A stretch of DNA of 58,755 nucleotides, taken from NCBI GenBank assembly GCA_028821235.1, contig JAPPGV010000130.1, forward strand, positions 1-58,755, written 5' to 3'. The stretch comes from a bacterium. Lineage in GTDB: Bacteria > Actinomycetota > Acidimicrobiia > Spongiisociales > Spongiisociaceae. The first letter of the stretch is position 1. The number at the start of each line of letters is the position of its first letter. The position numbers and the translations under genes are program-made. Below the pieces are notes generated by a model. It worked only from the letters and a program-made list of their open reading frames with translations. It had not been told where the DNA came from and ran no database searches. This document shows, in pieces, positions 34,304-43,864 of the stretch.

Positions 34304-34768
34304 TCAGACGCCGCCGCGGTACGCCAGTTGGCGCCAGGCCTCGAACAGGACGATCGCGACCGCATTGGACAGGTTGAGGCTCCTGCGGTCCGGCAGCATC
34401 GGGATCCGTAGGGTCTCGGTCACCCCCTCGTGGCCCAGGATGTGCCCGCTCAGCCCGACGCTCTCCGGACCGAACAGCAAGGCGTCGCCCTCCCGATAGG
34501 TCACCTCGGAGTACCGCTTCCGGCCGCTTCCCGACATGGCAAACAGCCGTGCCGGCCGGGCCGCCTCCAGATACGCCTCGAAGTCTGAGTGTTCCCTGAC
34601 GCTCGCGTACTCGTGGTAGTCGAGGCCGGCCCGCCTCAGACGGGTGTCGTCCATGGAGAACCCCAGCGGGTGGACCAGATGCAGGTCGGCACCGGTATTG
34701 GCGCACAGACGGATGATGTTCCCCGTGTTAGGCGGTATCTCGGGCCGGTAGAGCACTACCTGGAACAT
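34304..34768 (-). CDS. trmL: tRNA (cytidine(34)-2'-O)-methyltransferase
   Basis: The 154-residue SPOUT enzyme opens VLYRPEIPPNTGNIIRLCANTG. It contains LVHPLGFSMDD, LDYHEYA, LLFGPESVGL and the C-terminal knot IPMLPDRRSLNLSNAVAIVLFEAWRQL, which are TrmL landmarks. It methylates the ribose of the wobble base in tRNA-Leu. It is convergent with the M20 gene, with element B upstream. Confidence 0.92.
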   Translation of the reverse strand: MFQVVLYRPEIPPNTGNIIRLCANTGADLHLVHPLGFSMDDTRLRRAGLDYHEYASVREHSDFEAYLEAARPARLFAMSGSGRKRYSEVTYREGDALLFGPESVGLSGHILGHEGVTETLRIPMLPDRRSLNLSNAVAIVLFEAWRQLAYRGGV

Positions 34769-34849
34769 GCCCGGTGTCCTGGTCTCAAGAGAACGCGAAA
34801 ATCACGCCAAGCGGGCTGCGCCCGCCGGGCCCTCCCCCGGCACCACCAG

Positions 34850-35007
34850 TCCCGGTTCGGAGCGTGGTCGGCCATGCCCGGCCGGATGCCGGGAAACGGC
34901 TGCTCGCTCCATGAGCCCTGTGTTCCCTCGGGCCGGCCGAACCGATCGGTAATGGCATCATCGGCCGGCGTAGGTGCTTGGCGACAGGCAACGTATAGCG
35001 GCGGTGT
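34850..35007. ncRNA. Structured intergenic element, copy B
   Basis: This is the second copy of the element at 22150-22302, in the same orientation on the plus strand. It keeps GGAGCGTGGTCGGCC, the CCCGGC/GCCGGG hairpin with a different loop, CGCTCCATGA, the CCGATCGGT palindrome and GGTGCTTGGCG. The long-range stem is changed in a compensatory way (CCGGCC...GGCCGG in place of CTGACC...GGTCAG). It fills the gap between nucS and trmL (34769-35070), both on the minus strand. If transcribed on that strand it could be a 5' leader of trmL, but copy A has no such neighbour, so a free-standing RNA or a repeat fits better. Confidence 0.6.
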
Positions 35008-35070
35008 GACACATCCAGCCCTCCCCCTCCGATCGGTGGATCGTTCATCGCCAGGCACAAGCGGTCGGGC

Positions 35071-35730
35071 CTAGAAAAGGCGCAGATGATTGGACGGAGC
35101 GCCTCTCAGTTCCTCGTAGTCCACTTCCACGCAGGCGATTCCTCGTGCCGCCGCCAGCACCCTTGCCTGAGGGGCGATGATCGTCGCGGCGAGCACTCCC
35201 CGCAGCGGATGCAGGCGCGAGTCGTTGCCGAGGCGATCCAGGTACCGGGTCAGTTGTTCCACCCCGTCCATCTCGCCCTTCCGCTTGATCTCGACCGCCA
35301 CCGTGTCGCCGTCGGCCGACCGGCACAGCAGATCGACCGGTCCGATGTCGGTGGGGTACTCCCGGCGAACCACCACCATCCCCTCCTCCAGTACTTCCGG
35401 CTTGGCGGCCAGCAGTTCCTGGAGGTGGGCTTCCACACCGTCCTTCTCCAACCCGGGATCCTGCCCCAGATCGAATCGGCGGTCGGACACGACCTCCTCG
35501 ATCCTGATGGTCAGTTCCTCCCCCTTCGGGTTGGTGACAACCCAGCGAGCCTCCTCCTCGACCAGCGTATTGGGAGCGTTCATCCAGTTCAGAGGCTTGT
35601 AGGCGCCGCCATCGGCGTGGATGGCCACGCATCCGTCCGCCTTGACCATGATCAGGCGGGTAGCGGAAGGAAGGTGGGCGGTGAGGCGGCCGCGGTAGTC
35701 GACCGAGCAGCGCGCGATGACCAAGCGCAT
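35071..35730 (-). CDS. nucS: Mismatch-specific endonuclease NucS
   Basis: From the ATG at 35730 the protein is 219 residues: [16 protein letters not shown], an N-terminal DNA-binding part with [22 protein letters not shown], then a RecB-like nuclease domain with [23 protein letters not shown] (catalytic Asp, Glu and Lys) and QLTRYLDRL. NucS replaces MutS-MutL mismatch repair in actinobacteria and some archaea and normally acts with the beta clamp. The C-terminal tail ends with LRLF, which could serve as the clamp-binding tail. The longer upstream frame (to 35850) is GC artefact. Confidence 0.95.
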   Translation of the reverse strand: MRLVIARCSVDYRGRLTAHLPSATRLIMVKADGCVAIHADGGAYKPLNWMNAPNTLVEEEARWVVTNPKGEELTIRIEEVVSDRRFDLGQDPGLEKDGVEAHLQELLAAKPEVLEEGMVVVRREYPTDIGPVDLLCRSADGDTVAVEIKRKGEMDGVEQLTRYLDRLGNDSRLHPLRGVLAATIIAPQARVLAAARGIACVEVDYEELRGAPSNHLRLF

Positions 35731-36040
35731 CGTGACGGGAGGATAACCGCCGACCGCCGGGCGGCGTAACGGACCAGTGGCCGGCCCTCGCCACCGTGCC
35801 CGACACGGAGAGGGTCGGGATAGGGCCAGTTCTCCCTTTCCGTGTAACAACCCGAGGTTGGTAGGGTCGAAATCAGGCCATTCCCCGCATGCCGGACGCG
35901 GCCTCTAGCACATTCGAGGGTGATCCCCCATGGACATGACGTGCGCCGGAGTCGTGAGTGGGGAATAATCACCGGGACGACGAATGTCCGGGTTTCCGGC
36001 ATCCCGGCCTGCATAAGCCCCTTCCGAAAGGAACTTCCGA
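35731..36040. other. 310-bp gap upstream of the MacB-like exporter
   Basis: It lies between the divergent nucS and ABC ATPase genes. I see no gene, tRNA, riboswitch signature or strong repeat. The ABC operon promoter should be here; AGGAACTTCCGA precedes the ATG at 36041, with AAAGGAA as the ribosome site. Confidence 0.5.
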
Positions 36041-36769
36041 ATGAACAGTACGGCGGCTCGCGCCGAAGACGTCACGAAGGTGTACGGGTGGGGTGACACC
36101 CGCGTGACGGCGCTCGACGACATATCCGTGGCGTTCACCAAAGGCGAGTTCACCGCGGTGATGGGACCGTCCGGTTCGGGCAAGTCGACGCTCATGCACT
36201 GCATGGCCGGACTCGACTCGGTGACGGAGGGCTCGGTGTTCATCGGAGACCAGGACCTGTCGACGCTGAGCGACCGCCAGCTCACCAAGCTCCGCCGGGA
36301 GCGGGTCGGCTTCATCTTCCAGGCCTACAACCTGGTCCCCACCCTCTCCGCCAGCGAGAACATCACCCTCCCCCTCGACCTGGCCGGCGCCAAGGTCGAC
36401 CAATCCTGGTTCGACTCGGTCGTGGAGACCCTAGGTGTGGCGGACCGGCTCAAGCACCGCCCGACCGAGCTGTCGGGCGGCCAGCAGCAGCGGGTTGCGG
36501 CGGCCCGAGCCATGGTGTCCCGGCCGGATCTGATCTTCGCCGACGAACCGAGCGGCAACCTCGACTCCAAGGCCAGCGCCGACCTGCTCGCCTTTCTCCG
36601 ATCCGCGGTCAAGGACCATGCCCAGACCATCGTCATGGTCACCCACGACGCCAACGCCGCCGGCTACGCCGACCGGGTCGTGTTCCTGGCCGACGGGAGG
36701 GTGGTCGACTCGATGGAGGATCCCACCCCGGAGCGGGTTCTCGACCGCCTCAAGAGCCTGGAGTACTGA
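36041..36769 (+). CDS. MacB/LolD-type ABC exporter, ATP-binding subunit
   Basis: The 242-residue ATPase has Walker A (GPSGSGKST, residues 42-50), a Q-loop (FIFQAYNLVPTLSA), the signature ELSGGQQQR, Walker B (LIFADEPSGNLDS) and a switch His in VMVTHDANAA. The short length and the AYNLVPTLSA and SGNLDS words place it with the MacB/LolD/FtsE group, which pairs with FtsX-fold permeases for lipoprotein, peptide or drug export. The stop overlaps the start of the permease gene (TGATG). Confidence 0.93.
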   Translation: MNSTAARAEDVTKVYGWGDTRVTALDDISVAFTKGEFTAVMGPSGSGKSTLMHCMAGLDSVTEGSVFIGDQDLSTLSDRQLTKLRRERVGFIFQAYNLVPTLSASENITLPLDLAGAKVDQSWFDSVVETLGVADRLKHRPTELSGGQQQRVAAARAMVSRPDLIFADEPSGNLDSKASADLLAFLRSAVKDHAQTIVMVTHDANAAGYADRVVFLADGRVVDSMEDPTPERVLDRLKSLEY

Positions 36770-39393
36770 TGCTGCGGGTCTCCCTCAAGGGTGTCTGGGC
36801 CCACAAGGTACGCCTCGTCCTCACCGCTCTGGCCATCATCCTCGGGGTCGGTCTTATCAGCGGGGTGTACGTGTACACCGACACGATCGGGAAGGCCTTC
36901 GACGGCATCTTCGCCGACGCTTATTCGGGAATCGACATCGCGATCGGAACCGAGTCCGAATTCAGCTTTGGCGAGGGAACCTACCTGGATGAGGCCGACT
37001 TCGCCCTGATCGACGATGTCCCGGGGGTGGAAGAGGCCTACCCCTACCTCCAGGGCATCGGAGTGACCGTTCTGGACGCGGAGGGTGAAGTCTTGAGCAG
37101 CGGTCCGGGGCCGCCCACCTTCGTGTCCAGCCTGTCCGATCTCGAAGGAAGCGCCTACGACGACACCGGTGGCTTCACGATCGCCGAAGGCGCCTACCCG
37201 GTCGGAAGTGGGCAGGTTGCCTTCGACCGCGGTGTCGCCGATCTGGGGGGATTCGAGGTCGGGGACCGGGTGACGGTGATCTCCGATCTGGTAGGTCGTC
37301 TTGATCTCGAACTGGCGGGTATCGCCGTGTTCGGCGAGGGCGGCGGCCTGGGGGGCACCAAGTGGGTGTTCTTCGATCTACCGACCGCTCAGTCCGTGCT
37401 GCAACGTCCGGGAAAGCTGTCCGGAGGGGCGGTGCAGGTCACTCCGGGGGCCCAGATCGATAACGTCATAGCCGGCATCCAGGCGGTACTGCCGGACCAC
37501 GCCACCGTCGTGTCGGGCCAGGACGCCGCGGAAGAAGAGGCCGCCGAGATCCAGGCCGCCCTCTCCTTCTTCACGATATTCCTGTCGGTGTTCGGATGGG
37601 TGGCCCTTTTCGTGGGCTCCTTCCTCATCTACAACACCTTCCGGATCGTGGTGAGCCAACGCACCCGGGAACTGGCACTATTGCGGGCCCTGGGCGCCGG
37701 TGCGCGCCAGATCCGGGGAATCGTCCTGCTCGAGGCGGTGACCATCGGCCTGATCGGCGCGGTCCTAGGGGTGGGCTTCGGCATCATGCTCGCCTTCGGC
37801 CTCCAGCTGATACTGCCGGCGGCCGGGATCGAGCTACCGACGGCCACGCTGTCCATCAAACCTCGAACGGTGATCGTCGGCCTCGCGGCGGGCACCCTGA
37901 TCACGTTCTTCTCCGCACTGATCCCGGCCAGGCGGGCCTCCAAGGTCTCAGTGATGGCCGCCCTCCGAGAGGATGCCGCCGGCCCGGCCCGGGGCGGGTT
38001 CCTGCGCCGGGCCCTGGTGGGAGCGGTGATCCTGGTGCTCGGGTTGGCCGGCCTCTTCTTCGGGTTGTTCGGCGATACAGGTTCCGGGCCGAGCCCGATC
38101 GTCTACGTGGGAGTAGGGGTCGGGGTGATCTTCCTGGCGGTCTTCGTGCTCAGCCCGCTGGCGGCGGGTCCCGTCACCAACCTTCTCGGAACCGTCCTGG
38201 AACGGTTCACCGGTACGTCCGGCAGGCTCGCCCGACGGAACGCCATGCGGAGCCCGCGGAGGACCGCAGCCACCGCCGCGGCGGTGACCATCAGCATCAC
38301 GCTGGTAGCGCTGGCCTCCACCCTCACCGGCTCCATCCGAGGGACCCTCGACGAAGTGCTGGCCAACAATGTGGACGCGGAGGTGGTCGTCCTGCCGGCC
38401 GGCCAGTTTGGCGACCCTTCCGCCGCCTTCGCCCCCGAGGTAGCGGAGCGCATGGAGGGAATAGATCTCGTGGCGGATCTCACCCGGATCGGGATCAGTT
38501 GGGGACTTCTCACCGTCGAGACGCCAACAGGGACTCTTACCGACGAGATCCTGATCACCGGGGCGGAGCCGAACCTGGCCGACTTCATTCCGCCCGACGA
38601 GTTCCAGGGCTCGCTCGACCCCGGCCCGGGAGAGGTCGTCATCGAGGCTGCGATCGCCGACGACTATGACGTCGCGTTGGGCGACTCCCTGGTCATCGAG
38701 TTCGAGCAGTCCGGCGAGTTCCCATTCACCTTGGTGGGCATCGCGGAAGGGCCCGCCTGGGCCGGGATAGTCGCCGTCCCCGCAGCTGACCTGATATCGG
38801 CCACCGGGCGGGACCAGCACTCCCAGGTCTATGCGCAGGCGGTGGAGGACGTTACCCCGGACGAACTGAAGGCTGCCGTCGAGCCGTTGCTGGCCGACTT
38901 CCCGAACGTGGCGGTCCAGACGTTCGAGGATCTGCAGAGCGAGGCCGAAGCCCAACTGAACGGGTTGCTCAACTTCATCCTGGCCCTGCTTGCCCTGGCC
39001 GTGGTCATCGGGATGCTGGGGGTGACCAACACGATGGCCCTGGCGGTGTTCGAGCGGACCCGCGAGATAGGTCTCCTGCGGGCGGTGGGCCTCGACCGGC
39101 GGACCACCCGACGGATGGTCCGGGCCGAAGCGTCGATCGTCTCGGTGTTCGGGGCCCTGATGGGGATCAGCCTGGGCATCTTCTTCGGCTGGGCGCTGAT
39201 AAAGGCCCTGGAGGACCTGGGGTTCGCGGTCTTCGTCATCCCGTGGCTTCCGTCTTCGGCATCGGTAGCCGGCGTGCTGGGGAGCCTGGTCTTCTGGCTG
39301 CTCGCCACCGGAATACTCGGCGTCCTGTTCGCGGTCTATCCGGCGTGGCGGGCAGCCCGGCTGAAGGTCATCGAGGCGATCGCGCACCTATGA
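36769..39393 (+). CDS. FtsX/MacB-type ABC exporter permease
   Basis: The 874-residue protein has an N-terminal membrane anchor (LVLTALAIILGVGLISGVYVYTD) and a large extracytoplasmic MacB-like domain (40-260). Three membrane segments with FtsX words follow (LIYNTFRIVVSQRTRELALLRALGAG...), then a second anchor and periplasmic domain (about 400-720) and a final FtsX domain (VFERTREIGLLRAVGLDRRTTRRMV). This is the two-FtsX-domain architecture seen in many actinobacterial permeases. It probably moves hydrophobic or lipidic cargo through the membrane; cargo unknown. Confidence 0.92.
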   Translation: MLRVSLKGVWAHKVRLVLTALAIILGVGLISGVYVYTDTIGKAFDGIFADAYSGIDIAIGTESEFSFGEGTYLDEADFALIDDVPGVEEAYPYLQGIGVTVLDAEGEVLSSGPGPPTFVSSLSDLEGSAYDDTGGFTIAEGAYPVGSGQVAFDRGVADLGGFEVGDRVTVISDLVGRLDLELAGIAVFGEGGGLGGTKWVFFDLPTAQSVLQRPGKLSGGAVQVTPGAQIDNVIAGIQAVLPDHATVVSGQDAAEEEAAEIQAALSFFTIFLSVFGWVALFVGSFLIYNTFRIVVSQRTRELALLRALGAGARQIRGIVLLEAVTIGLIGAVLGVGFGIMLAFGLQLILPAAGIELPTATLSIKPRTVIVGLAAGTLITFFSALIPARRASKVSVMAALREDAAGPARGGFLRRALVGAVILVLGLAGLFFGLFGDTGSGPSPIVYVGVGVGVIFLAVFVLSPLAAGPVTNLLGTVLERFTGTSGRLARRNAMRSPRRTAATAAAVTISITLVALASTLTGSIRGTLDEVLANNVDAEVVVLPAGQFGDPSAAFAPEVAERMEGIDLVADLTRIGISWGLLTVETPTGTLTDEILITGAEPNLADFIPPDEFQGSLDPGPGEVVIEAAIADDYDVALGDSLVIEFEQSGEFPFTLVGIAEGPAWAGIVAVPAADLISATGRDQHSQVYAQAVEDVTPDELKAAVEPLLADFPNVAVQTFEDLQSEAEAQLNGLLNFILALLALAVVIGMLGVTNTMALAVFERTREIGLLRAVGLDRRTTRRMVRAEASIVSVFGALMGISLGIFFGWALIKALEDLGFAVFVIPWLPSSASVAGVLGSLVFWLLATGILGVLFAVYPAWRAARLKVIEAIAHL

Positions 39394-39413
39394 GCCCCGG
39401 CCTTGGCGAGTGG

Positions 39414-39821
39414 CTAGGCCGCGGGACCCGCCTCGGGTTTGGTGGGTAGCCGGAGGATGTAAACGATCAGGCCCACCCCGAACAGCCCCAGTAGCAACCG
39501 CATCATCGGGCTGTCGAGGGCGAACCCGAGCGTGATCGCGAAGGACAGGGTGATGGCGATCACCGCGGCAGCCTTGAGGCGGACGCTGAATCCGTGGCCG
39601 GCTCTCCAGTCCCTGATGATCGGTCCGAACACCCGATGCTCGACAACCCATCGATCGAAGCGGGCAGAGGACTTGGAGAACAGGAAGGCGGCCAGAAGGA
39701 TCGGCCCGGTGGTGGGGATCAGGGGGACCCAGATGCCGACGATGCCGATCGCGGCAAACAGGAGGCCCAGCCCCAGGAGGACCCACCTCAGAACCCGGTT
39801 CTGCACTAGTCCCGTCGGCAT
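39414..39821 (-). CDS. DUF454 (YbaN-like) membrane protein
   Basis: From the ATG at 39821 it is 135 residues: VLRWVLLGLGLLFAAIGIVGIWVPLIPTTGPILLAAFLFSKSS, then HRVFGPIIRDWRAG and two more membrane segments. These are the DUF454 landmarks (GxxLPxLPTTPFLLLAAxxFA-like, then a conserved W). Inner-membrane, function unknown. It is convergent with the exporter permease (20-bp gap). The longer frame reaching 40097 lies within the NhaA gene and is not used. Confidence 0.85.
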   Translation of the reverse strand: MPTGLVQNRVLRWVLLGLGLLFAAIGIVGIWVPLIPTTGPILLAAFLFSKSSARFDRWVVEHRVFGPIIRDWRAGHGFSVRLKAAAVIAITLSFAITLGFALDSPMMRLLLGLFGVGLIVYILRLPTKPEAGPAA

Positions 39822-39963
39822 GCCCGTGGACGTTAGGCACGGTGGATGACAACAGAAAGTCGGAAACGTTGCCTGACGCGAGCATCCCGGTTCGGGGTGA
39901 TGGCCACCGCGCGCAACACCGGGCGGCAATCGGGGGAAGCAAGCTTGTCTAGACTCCCGAGCC

Positions 39964-41343
39964 GTGGATCGGACTAGCAAGAACTGGATCGATTCCGATC
40001 GGTTTATCCCCGCCAGGTTCGTGCGCCCGGTCCTCCGGCTGACCCGCATCGAGGCAGCGTCGGGGATAGTCCTGGTTGCGGCCGCCGTGGCCGCCATGCT
40101 CTGGGCGAACCTTCCGGTATTCGGGGACTCCTACTACAACTTCTGGCACCACCACCACCTCGAAGTGACCCTCGGGCCCATCCACTTCACCGAAGACTTG
40201 AAGGACCTGGTCAACGACGGGTTGATGGCGATCTTCTTTCTCGTCGTGGGGCTGGAGATCAAGCGGGAACTCGTCCTGGGAGAACTCCGCGATCCGCGCA
40301 AGGCCGCCCTCCCGGTGGTGGCCGCCCTGGGCGGTATGGTCCTGCCGGCGCTTATCTACGTGGCTTTCAACGCCGGCAATGCGGCCGCCCTCCGGGGATG
40401 GGGAGTCCCGATGGCGACCGACATCGCCTTCTCGCTCGGCGTGCTGGCCCTGCTGGGCTCCCGGGTGCCGGTCGGCGCGCGGCTGTTCCTGCTGGCCGTG
40501 GCCATCGCCGATGACATCGGGGCAATAGCCGTCATCGCCATTTTCTATACCGACGATCTCAGCCTCGGATACCTGGGATTGGGGGTCGGCGTACTGGTCC
40601 TGATCGTCATAGCGACCAGGGTCAACATCCGGTCCCATATCCTCTACGCCCCGCTGGCGATAATCGCCTGGTTCTGCTTCCTGGAGTCCGGCGTGCACAG
40701 CACCATCGCCGGCGTGATCCTTGGCTTCCTCACCCCCTCCCGCCCTCTGTACGACAACCACGAATTCGACCGTGCCGCGCGGGAGATCGTCGACATCTTC
40801 CCGACCCACTCCACCGAGCCGGGGTTCCAGGAAAAGGTCGAGTACGAGGCGCGGCAGCTCGCGGACGTGGCGAGGGAATCCATCTCCCCGCTGTCCCGCC
40901 TCATGCACCTGCTCCACAACTGGAGCGCCTTCGTGATCGTTCCGGTATTCGCGCTGGCCAACGCGGGCGTGTCGCTGGCGGGGATCGACCTCATCGATTC
41001 CATCACCTCGAGGGTCGCGCTCGGGGTGGCGATCGGCCTGGTGGCCGGGAAGGCGATCGGCGTGACGGGTTTCGCCTGGCTGGTGGTCAAGCTGGGTTGG
41101 GGCCGCCTGCCCACGGGTATCGGATGGCGGCACATGATCGGCACCGCGACGCTGGCCGGGATCGGATTCACGGTGGCCCTCTTCATCGGAGAACTGGCCT
41201 TCACGGACCATACGATCGTCGATCTCTCCAAGATCGGTATCTTCACGGGCTCGATCCTCGCCGGGGTGCTCGGCTACCTGATCCTGCGGTCGACACCCGA
41301 GCGCAACCAGCCCTCCCAGACAGCGGACGGCACCGTCAGCTGA
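39964..41343 (+). CDS. nhaA: Na+/H+ antiporter NhaA
   Basis: The 459-residue protein starts at GTG 39964. It holds NhaA words: GLEIKRELVLGELRDPRKAALPVVAALGGM, PMATDIAFSLGVLALLG, VAIADDIGAIAVIAIFY (the two Asp, near residues 183-184, that bind Na+/H+) and ALANAGVSLAG. It exchanges cytosolic Na+ for external protons, giving alkali and salt tolerance. A plausible ribosome site is weak, and the next gene follows within 2 bp. Confidence 0.96.
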   Translation: MDRTSKNWIDSDRFIPARFVRPVLRLTRIEAASGIVLVAAAVAAMLWANLPVFGDSYYNFWHHHHLEVTLGPIHFTEDLKDLVNDGLMAIFFLVVGLEIKRELVLGELRDPRKAALPVVAALGGMVLPALIYVAFNAGNAAALRGWGVPMATDIAFSLGVLALLGSRVPVGARLFLLAVAIADDIGAIAVIAIFYTDDLSLGYLGLGVGVLVLIVIATRVNIRSHILYAPLAIIAWFCFLESGVHSTIAGVILGFLTPSRPLYDNHEFDRAAREIVDIFPTHSTEPGFQEKVEYEARQLADVARESISPLSRLMHLLHNWSAFVIVPVFALANAGVSLAGIDLIDSITSRVALGVAIGLVAGKAIGVTGFAWLVVKLGWGRLPTGIGWRHMIGTATLAGIGFTVALFIGELAFTDHTIVDLSKIGIFTGSILAGVLGYLILRSTPERNQPSQTADGTVS

Positions 41344-41345
41344 TC

Positions 41346-42761
41346 ATGGCCGCCTACGACGCGGTAGTCGTCGGCTCGGGACCCAACGGGCTGGCCGCGG
41401 CCGTCCTGCTGGCGGAACGCGAGCACCGGGTGGTGGTGCTGGAGGCCGCTCGGACCATCGGCGGGGGCACCCGAACCGAGGAGTTGACGCTTCCGGGCTT
41501 CCGGCACGACGTGTGCTCCGGCTTCCATCCGTTGGGCGCGGCCTCGCCGCTCTTCGACCGGCTACCCCTGGAACGGCACGGGCTCCGCTGGATCGCGCCG
41601 GAGATCCAGCTGGCCCACCCCTTCGACACCGGCGGCGCGGCGGCGCTGTGGCACTCGCTGGACCGGACCTGCTACAACCTCGGCGCCGACTCGGACAGGT
41701 GGCGACAGGCCGTTGGATGGATCGCCGCCGGCTGGGATGACTTCGCGGCACGGACGATGAAGCCCCTGGCCAGACGGCCCCTGCCTGCGGCCGGCGCGAT
41801 CCGGGCGGCCCTTCCGGCGGCCACCTTCGCCCGGCGGTTCCGTACCCCCGCCGGCCGAGCCCTCTTCGCCGGGTTGGCCGCCCACGCCATGGCTCCGTTG
41901 GGGACTCCGGGCACCGCCGGCATCGGCCTGGTGCTGGGCGCCCTGGCCCATGTCGGCGGATGGCCGATCGCGGAGGGTGGCTCTGAGGCGATCGGTCGCG
42001 CCCTCGCCCGCTACCTCGAAGGGTTGGGCGGGTCGATACGGATCGGACACCCGGTCAGGACGCCCTCGGACATCCCGGATACGAGGGCGGTCCTGTTCGA
42101 CACCCATCCCCGGGCGCTGGTTGCCGTCTACGGCCGCCGAGCGCTCGGCCGCGCCGCCCACCGCCGGATCCGCCGCTACCGGAGCGGCGCGGCCTCCTAC
42201 AAGATCGACTACGCACTGGACGGCCCGATCCCGTGGACCGCGCCGGAGTGCCGTCGAGCCGGGACCGTGCACCTGGGAGCAACCTACGAGGAGATCGCCG
42301 GGGCGGAGAGATCGGTCGCGGACGGCGCCATCCCGGATCGCCCCTTCGTGCTGGTCGGCCAGCAGAGCCTCTTCGATCCGGCCCGGGCGCCGGAGGGCAA
42401 ACACACCGCCTGGGTCTACACCCACGTGCCCTTGGGCAGCACCGAGCCGGTAAGGGACCGGGTAGAGCACCAGATCGAGCGTTTCGCGCCCGGTTTTTCC
42501 GACCTGGTCCTGGCGGCGCGGGTCACCACACCCCACGACTTCGAGTCCTACAACCCCAACTACCTGGCAGGCGACACCGCCACGGGCGCGTACAACGTCA
42601 GCCGGGTGCTGGGCCGTCCGGGCCCGTTCCGCAACCCCTACCGGACAGGTATCCCGGGCGTGTTCCTGTGCTCGGCGGCCACCCCGCCCGGACCCGGCGT
42701 CCACGGGATGTGCGGCGCCAACGCCGCGGCCGCCGCCATTCGGGAGTGCCTGGAAGGCTAG
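41346..42761 (+). CDS. Phytoene-desaturase-like FAD/NAD(P)-binding oxidoreductase
   Basis: From the ATG at 41346, 471 residues: an FAD-binding Rossmann motif (AVVVGSGPNGLAAAVLLAERE), then GGGTRTEELTLPGFRHD, and a C-terminal GVFLCSAATPPGPGVHGMCGANAAAAA, typical of the CrtI/amine-oxidase-like fold. Substrate is unknown (carotenoid, retinoid or other hydrophobic molecule). It starts 2 bp after nhaA, so it may be co-transcribed with it, although the functions seem unrelated. Bases 42762-42829 show nothing further. Confidence 0.85.
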   Translation: MAAYDAVVVGSGPNGLAAAVLLAEREHRVVVLEAARTIGGGTRTEELTLPGFRHDVCSGFHPLGAASPLFDRLPLERHGLRWIAPEIQLAHPFDTGGAAALWHSLDRTCYNLGADSDRWRQAVGWIAAGWDDFAARTMKPLARRPLPAAGAIRAALPAATFARRFRTPAGRALFAGLAAHAMAPLGTPGTAGIGLVLGALAHVGGWPIAEGGSEAIGRALARYLEGLGGSIRIGHPVRTPSDIPDTRAVLFDTHPRALVAVYGRRALGRAAHRRIRRYRSGAASYKIDYALDGPIPWTAPECRRAGTVHLGATYEEIAGAERSVADGAIPDRPFVLVGQQSLFDPARAPEGKHTAWVYTHVPLGSTEPVRDRVEHQIERFAPGFSDLVLAARVTTPHDFESYNPNYLAGDTATGAYNVSRVLGRPGPFRNPYRTGIPGVFLCSAATPPGPGVHGMCGANAAAAAIRECLEG

Positions 42762-42829
42762 TTGCTAGTTATTAGTCGGTAGTAAGAAAAACTGGACCCT
42801 GGCCGATGGACCCAATCATCTAGCGGGGG

Positions 42830-43864
42830 CTATCCGACCGGTGTGTCGAGACGGCCCTTCCTCCAGGCCATGATGTAGTTCATACACATCTCGTCGCGGC
42901 CCAACAGGGTGTCCTCGGCCAGACCGTAGGCCTCGGAGTCGCGATCCACCGAGAAGACCGCGGCCGGCGGGTTCATTACCGGATCGATGATGCCGCTGTC
43001 CGCACCCGCTTCTACGGCCAGGTTGATGAAGGCGGCGTTCATCAACTTGCGGGCGGGTATGCCGAACGAGACGTTGCTCATGCCCCCGGTGATGTGGATC
43101 TCTGGCCCGTAGCGCTCTCGGAGGGTGCGGATCGCCTCCAGGGTGTGCAGCCCGAAGCTGCTGTCCACCGAGATGGGGAACACGAGCGGATCCACGAACA
43201 GGTCACCGATACGAAGGCCCGCACCTAGCGCCCTCTCCACCATCCGGGAGGCGTTGTCGATCCGCTCCCCGGCGCTCGACGGCATGCCGTCCGCCCCGGC
43301 CGCGGTGACGATCGCCCTGGCGCCGTACTCGACCGCGAGCTCCACGGCCTCGGTCCGCTCCAGGGAGGCCGAGTTGAGGATCGGTGAGGCGTCGCCGGAT
43401 CGGCGAGCGGCGGCCAGCCCGGCCTCGATAACGGTGATGTCGGAGGAGTCCACCGAGATAGGGAGAGCAGTCAGCGAGCCGACGTAACCGACCAACCACT
43501 CCATGGCGGCCCGCTGCTCGCCTGTCCGGAGGGAGATCTCGTCTACGTTCACGTCCAGGTAGTGGGCGCCGGTCCGTTCCTGATCGGCCACCACCCGGCG
43601 CAGGTACTCGAGGCCCAGGTCCGGGTCGCCTCCTCTCCCCATGGCTGCATCCACCGCCAGGGCGATGTGCTTGATCCGGCCCTCGTCATAGGCTTTGGTG
43701 GCCCGCATGGCGTCGGAGATCGGGAGCAGCCCGGACTCCCCGTCGAGGGTCTCGAAGGTGACGCCCTCCACGCCGTTCTCAACGGCGAAGCGCTTGCCCT
43801 TCCGCAGGACGATGCGGCTGGTATGGACGTTCTCGCCGATGACGACGAACCTCGGTTGCTTCAT
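42830..43864 (-). CDS. Methyltetrahydrofolate:corrinoid methyltransferase (DHPS/MtrH-like)
   Basis: From the ATG at 43864, 344 residues of a dihydropteroate-synthase-like barrel. Visible are VIGENVHTSR at the start, DAAMGRGGDPDLGLEYL, GAHYLDVNVDEISLRTG, LPISVDSSDITVIEAGL, ILNSASLER, VTAAGADGMP, DLFVDPLVFPISVDSSFGLHTL and GGMSNVSFGIPARKLMN. These fit AcsE/MtrH-type methyltransferases that pass methyl groups between tetrahydrofolate and a corrinoid protein. Its start overlaps the RACo-like gene by 4 bp. In an O-demethylase-type system this is methyltransferase II. Confidence 0.85.
   Translation of the reverse strand: MKQPRFVVIGENVHTSRIVLRKGKRFAVENGVEGVTFETLDGESGLLPISDAMRATKAYDEGRIKHIALAVDAAMGRGGDPDLGLEYLRRVVADQERTGAHYLDVNVDEISLRTGEQRAAMEWLVGYVGSLTALPISVDSSDITVIEAGLAAARRSGDASPILNSASLERTEAVELAVEYGARAIVTAAGADGMPSSAGERIDNASRMVERALGAGLRIGDLFVDPLVFPISVDSSFGLHTLEAIRTLRERYGPEIHITGGMSNVSFGIPARKLMNAAFINLAVEAGADSGIIDPVMNPPAAVFSVDRDSEAYGLAEDTLLGRDEMCMNYIMAWRKGRLDTPVG

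Noticed and set aside
32836-34365. 509-residue antisense frame over the M20 peptidase
   Set aside because: No domain, and the sense frame has all M20 metal ligands.
42762-42829. AT-rich TTGCTAGTTATTAGTCGGTAG as an att site or repeat
   Set aside because: No second copy in the window and no integrase nearby; too short to support.
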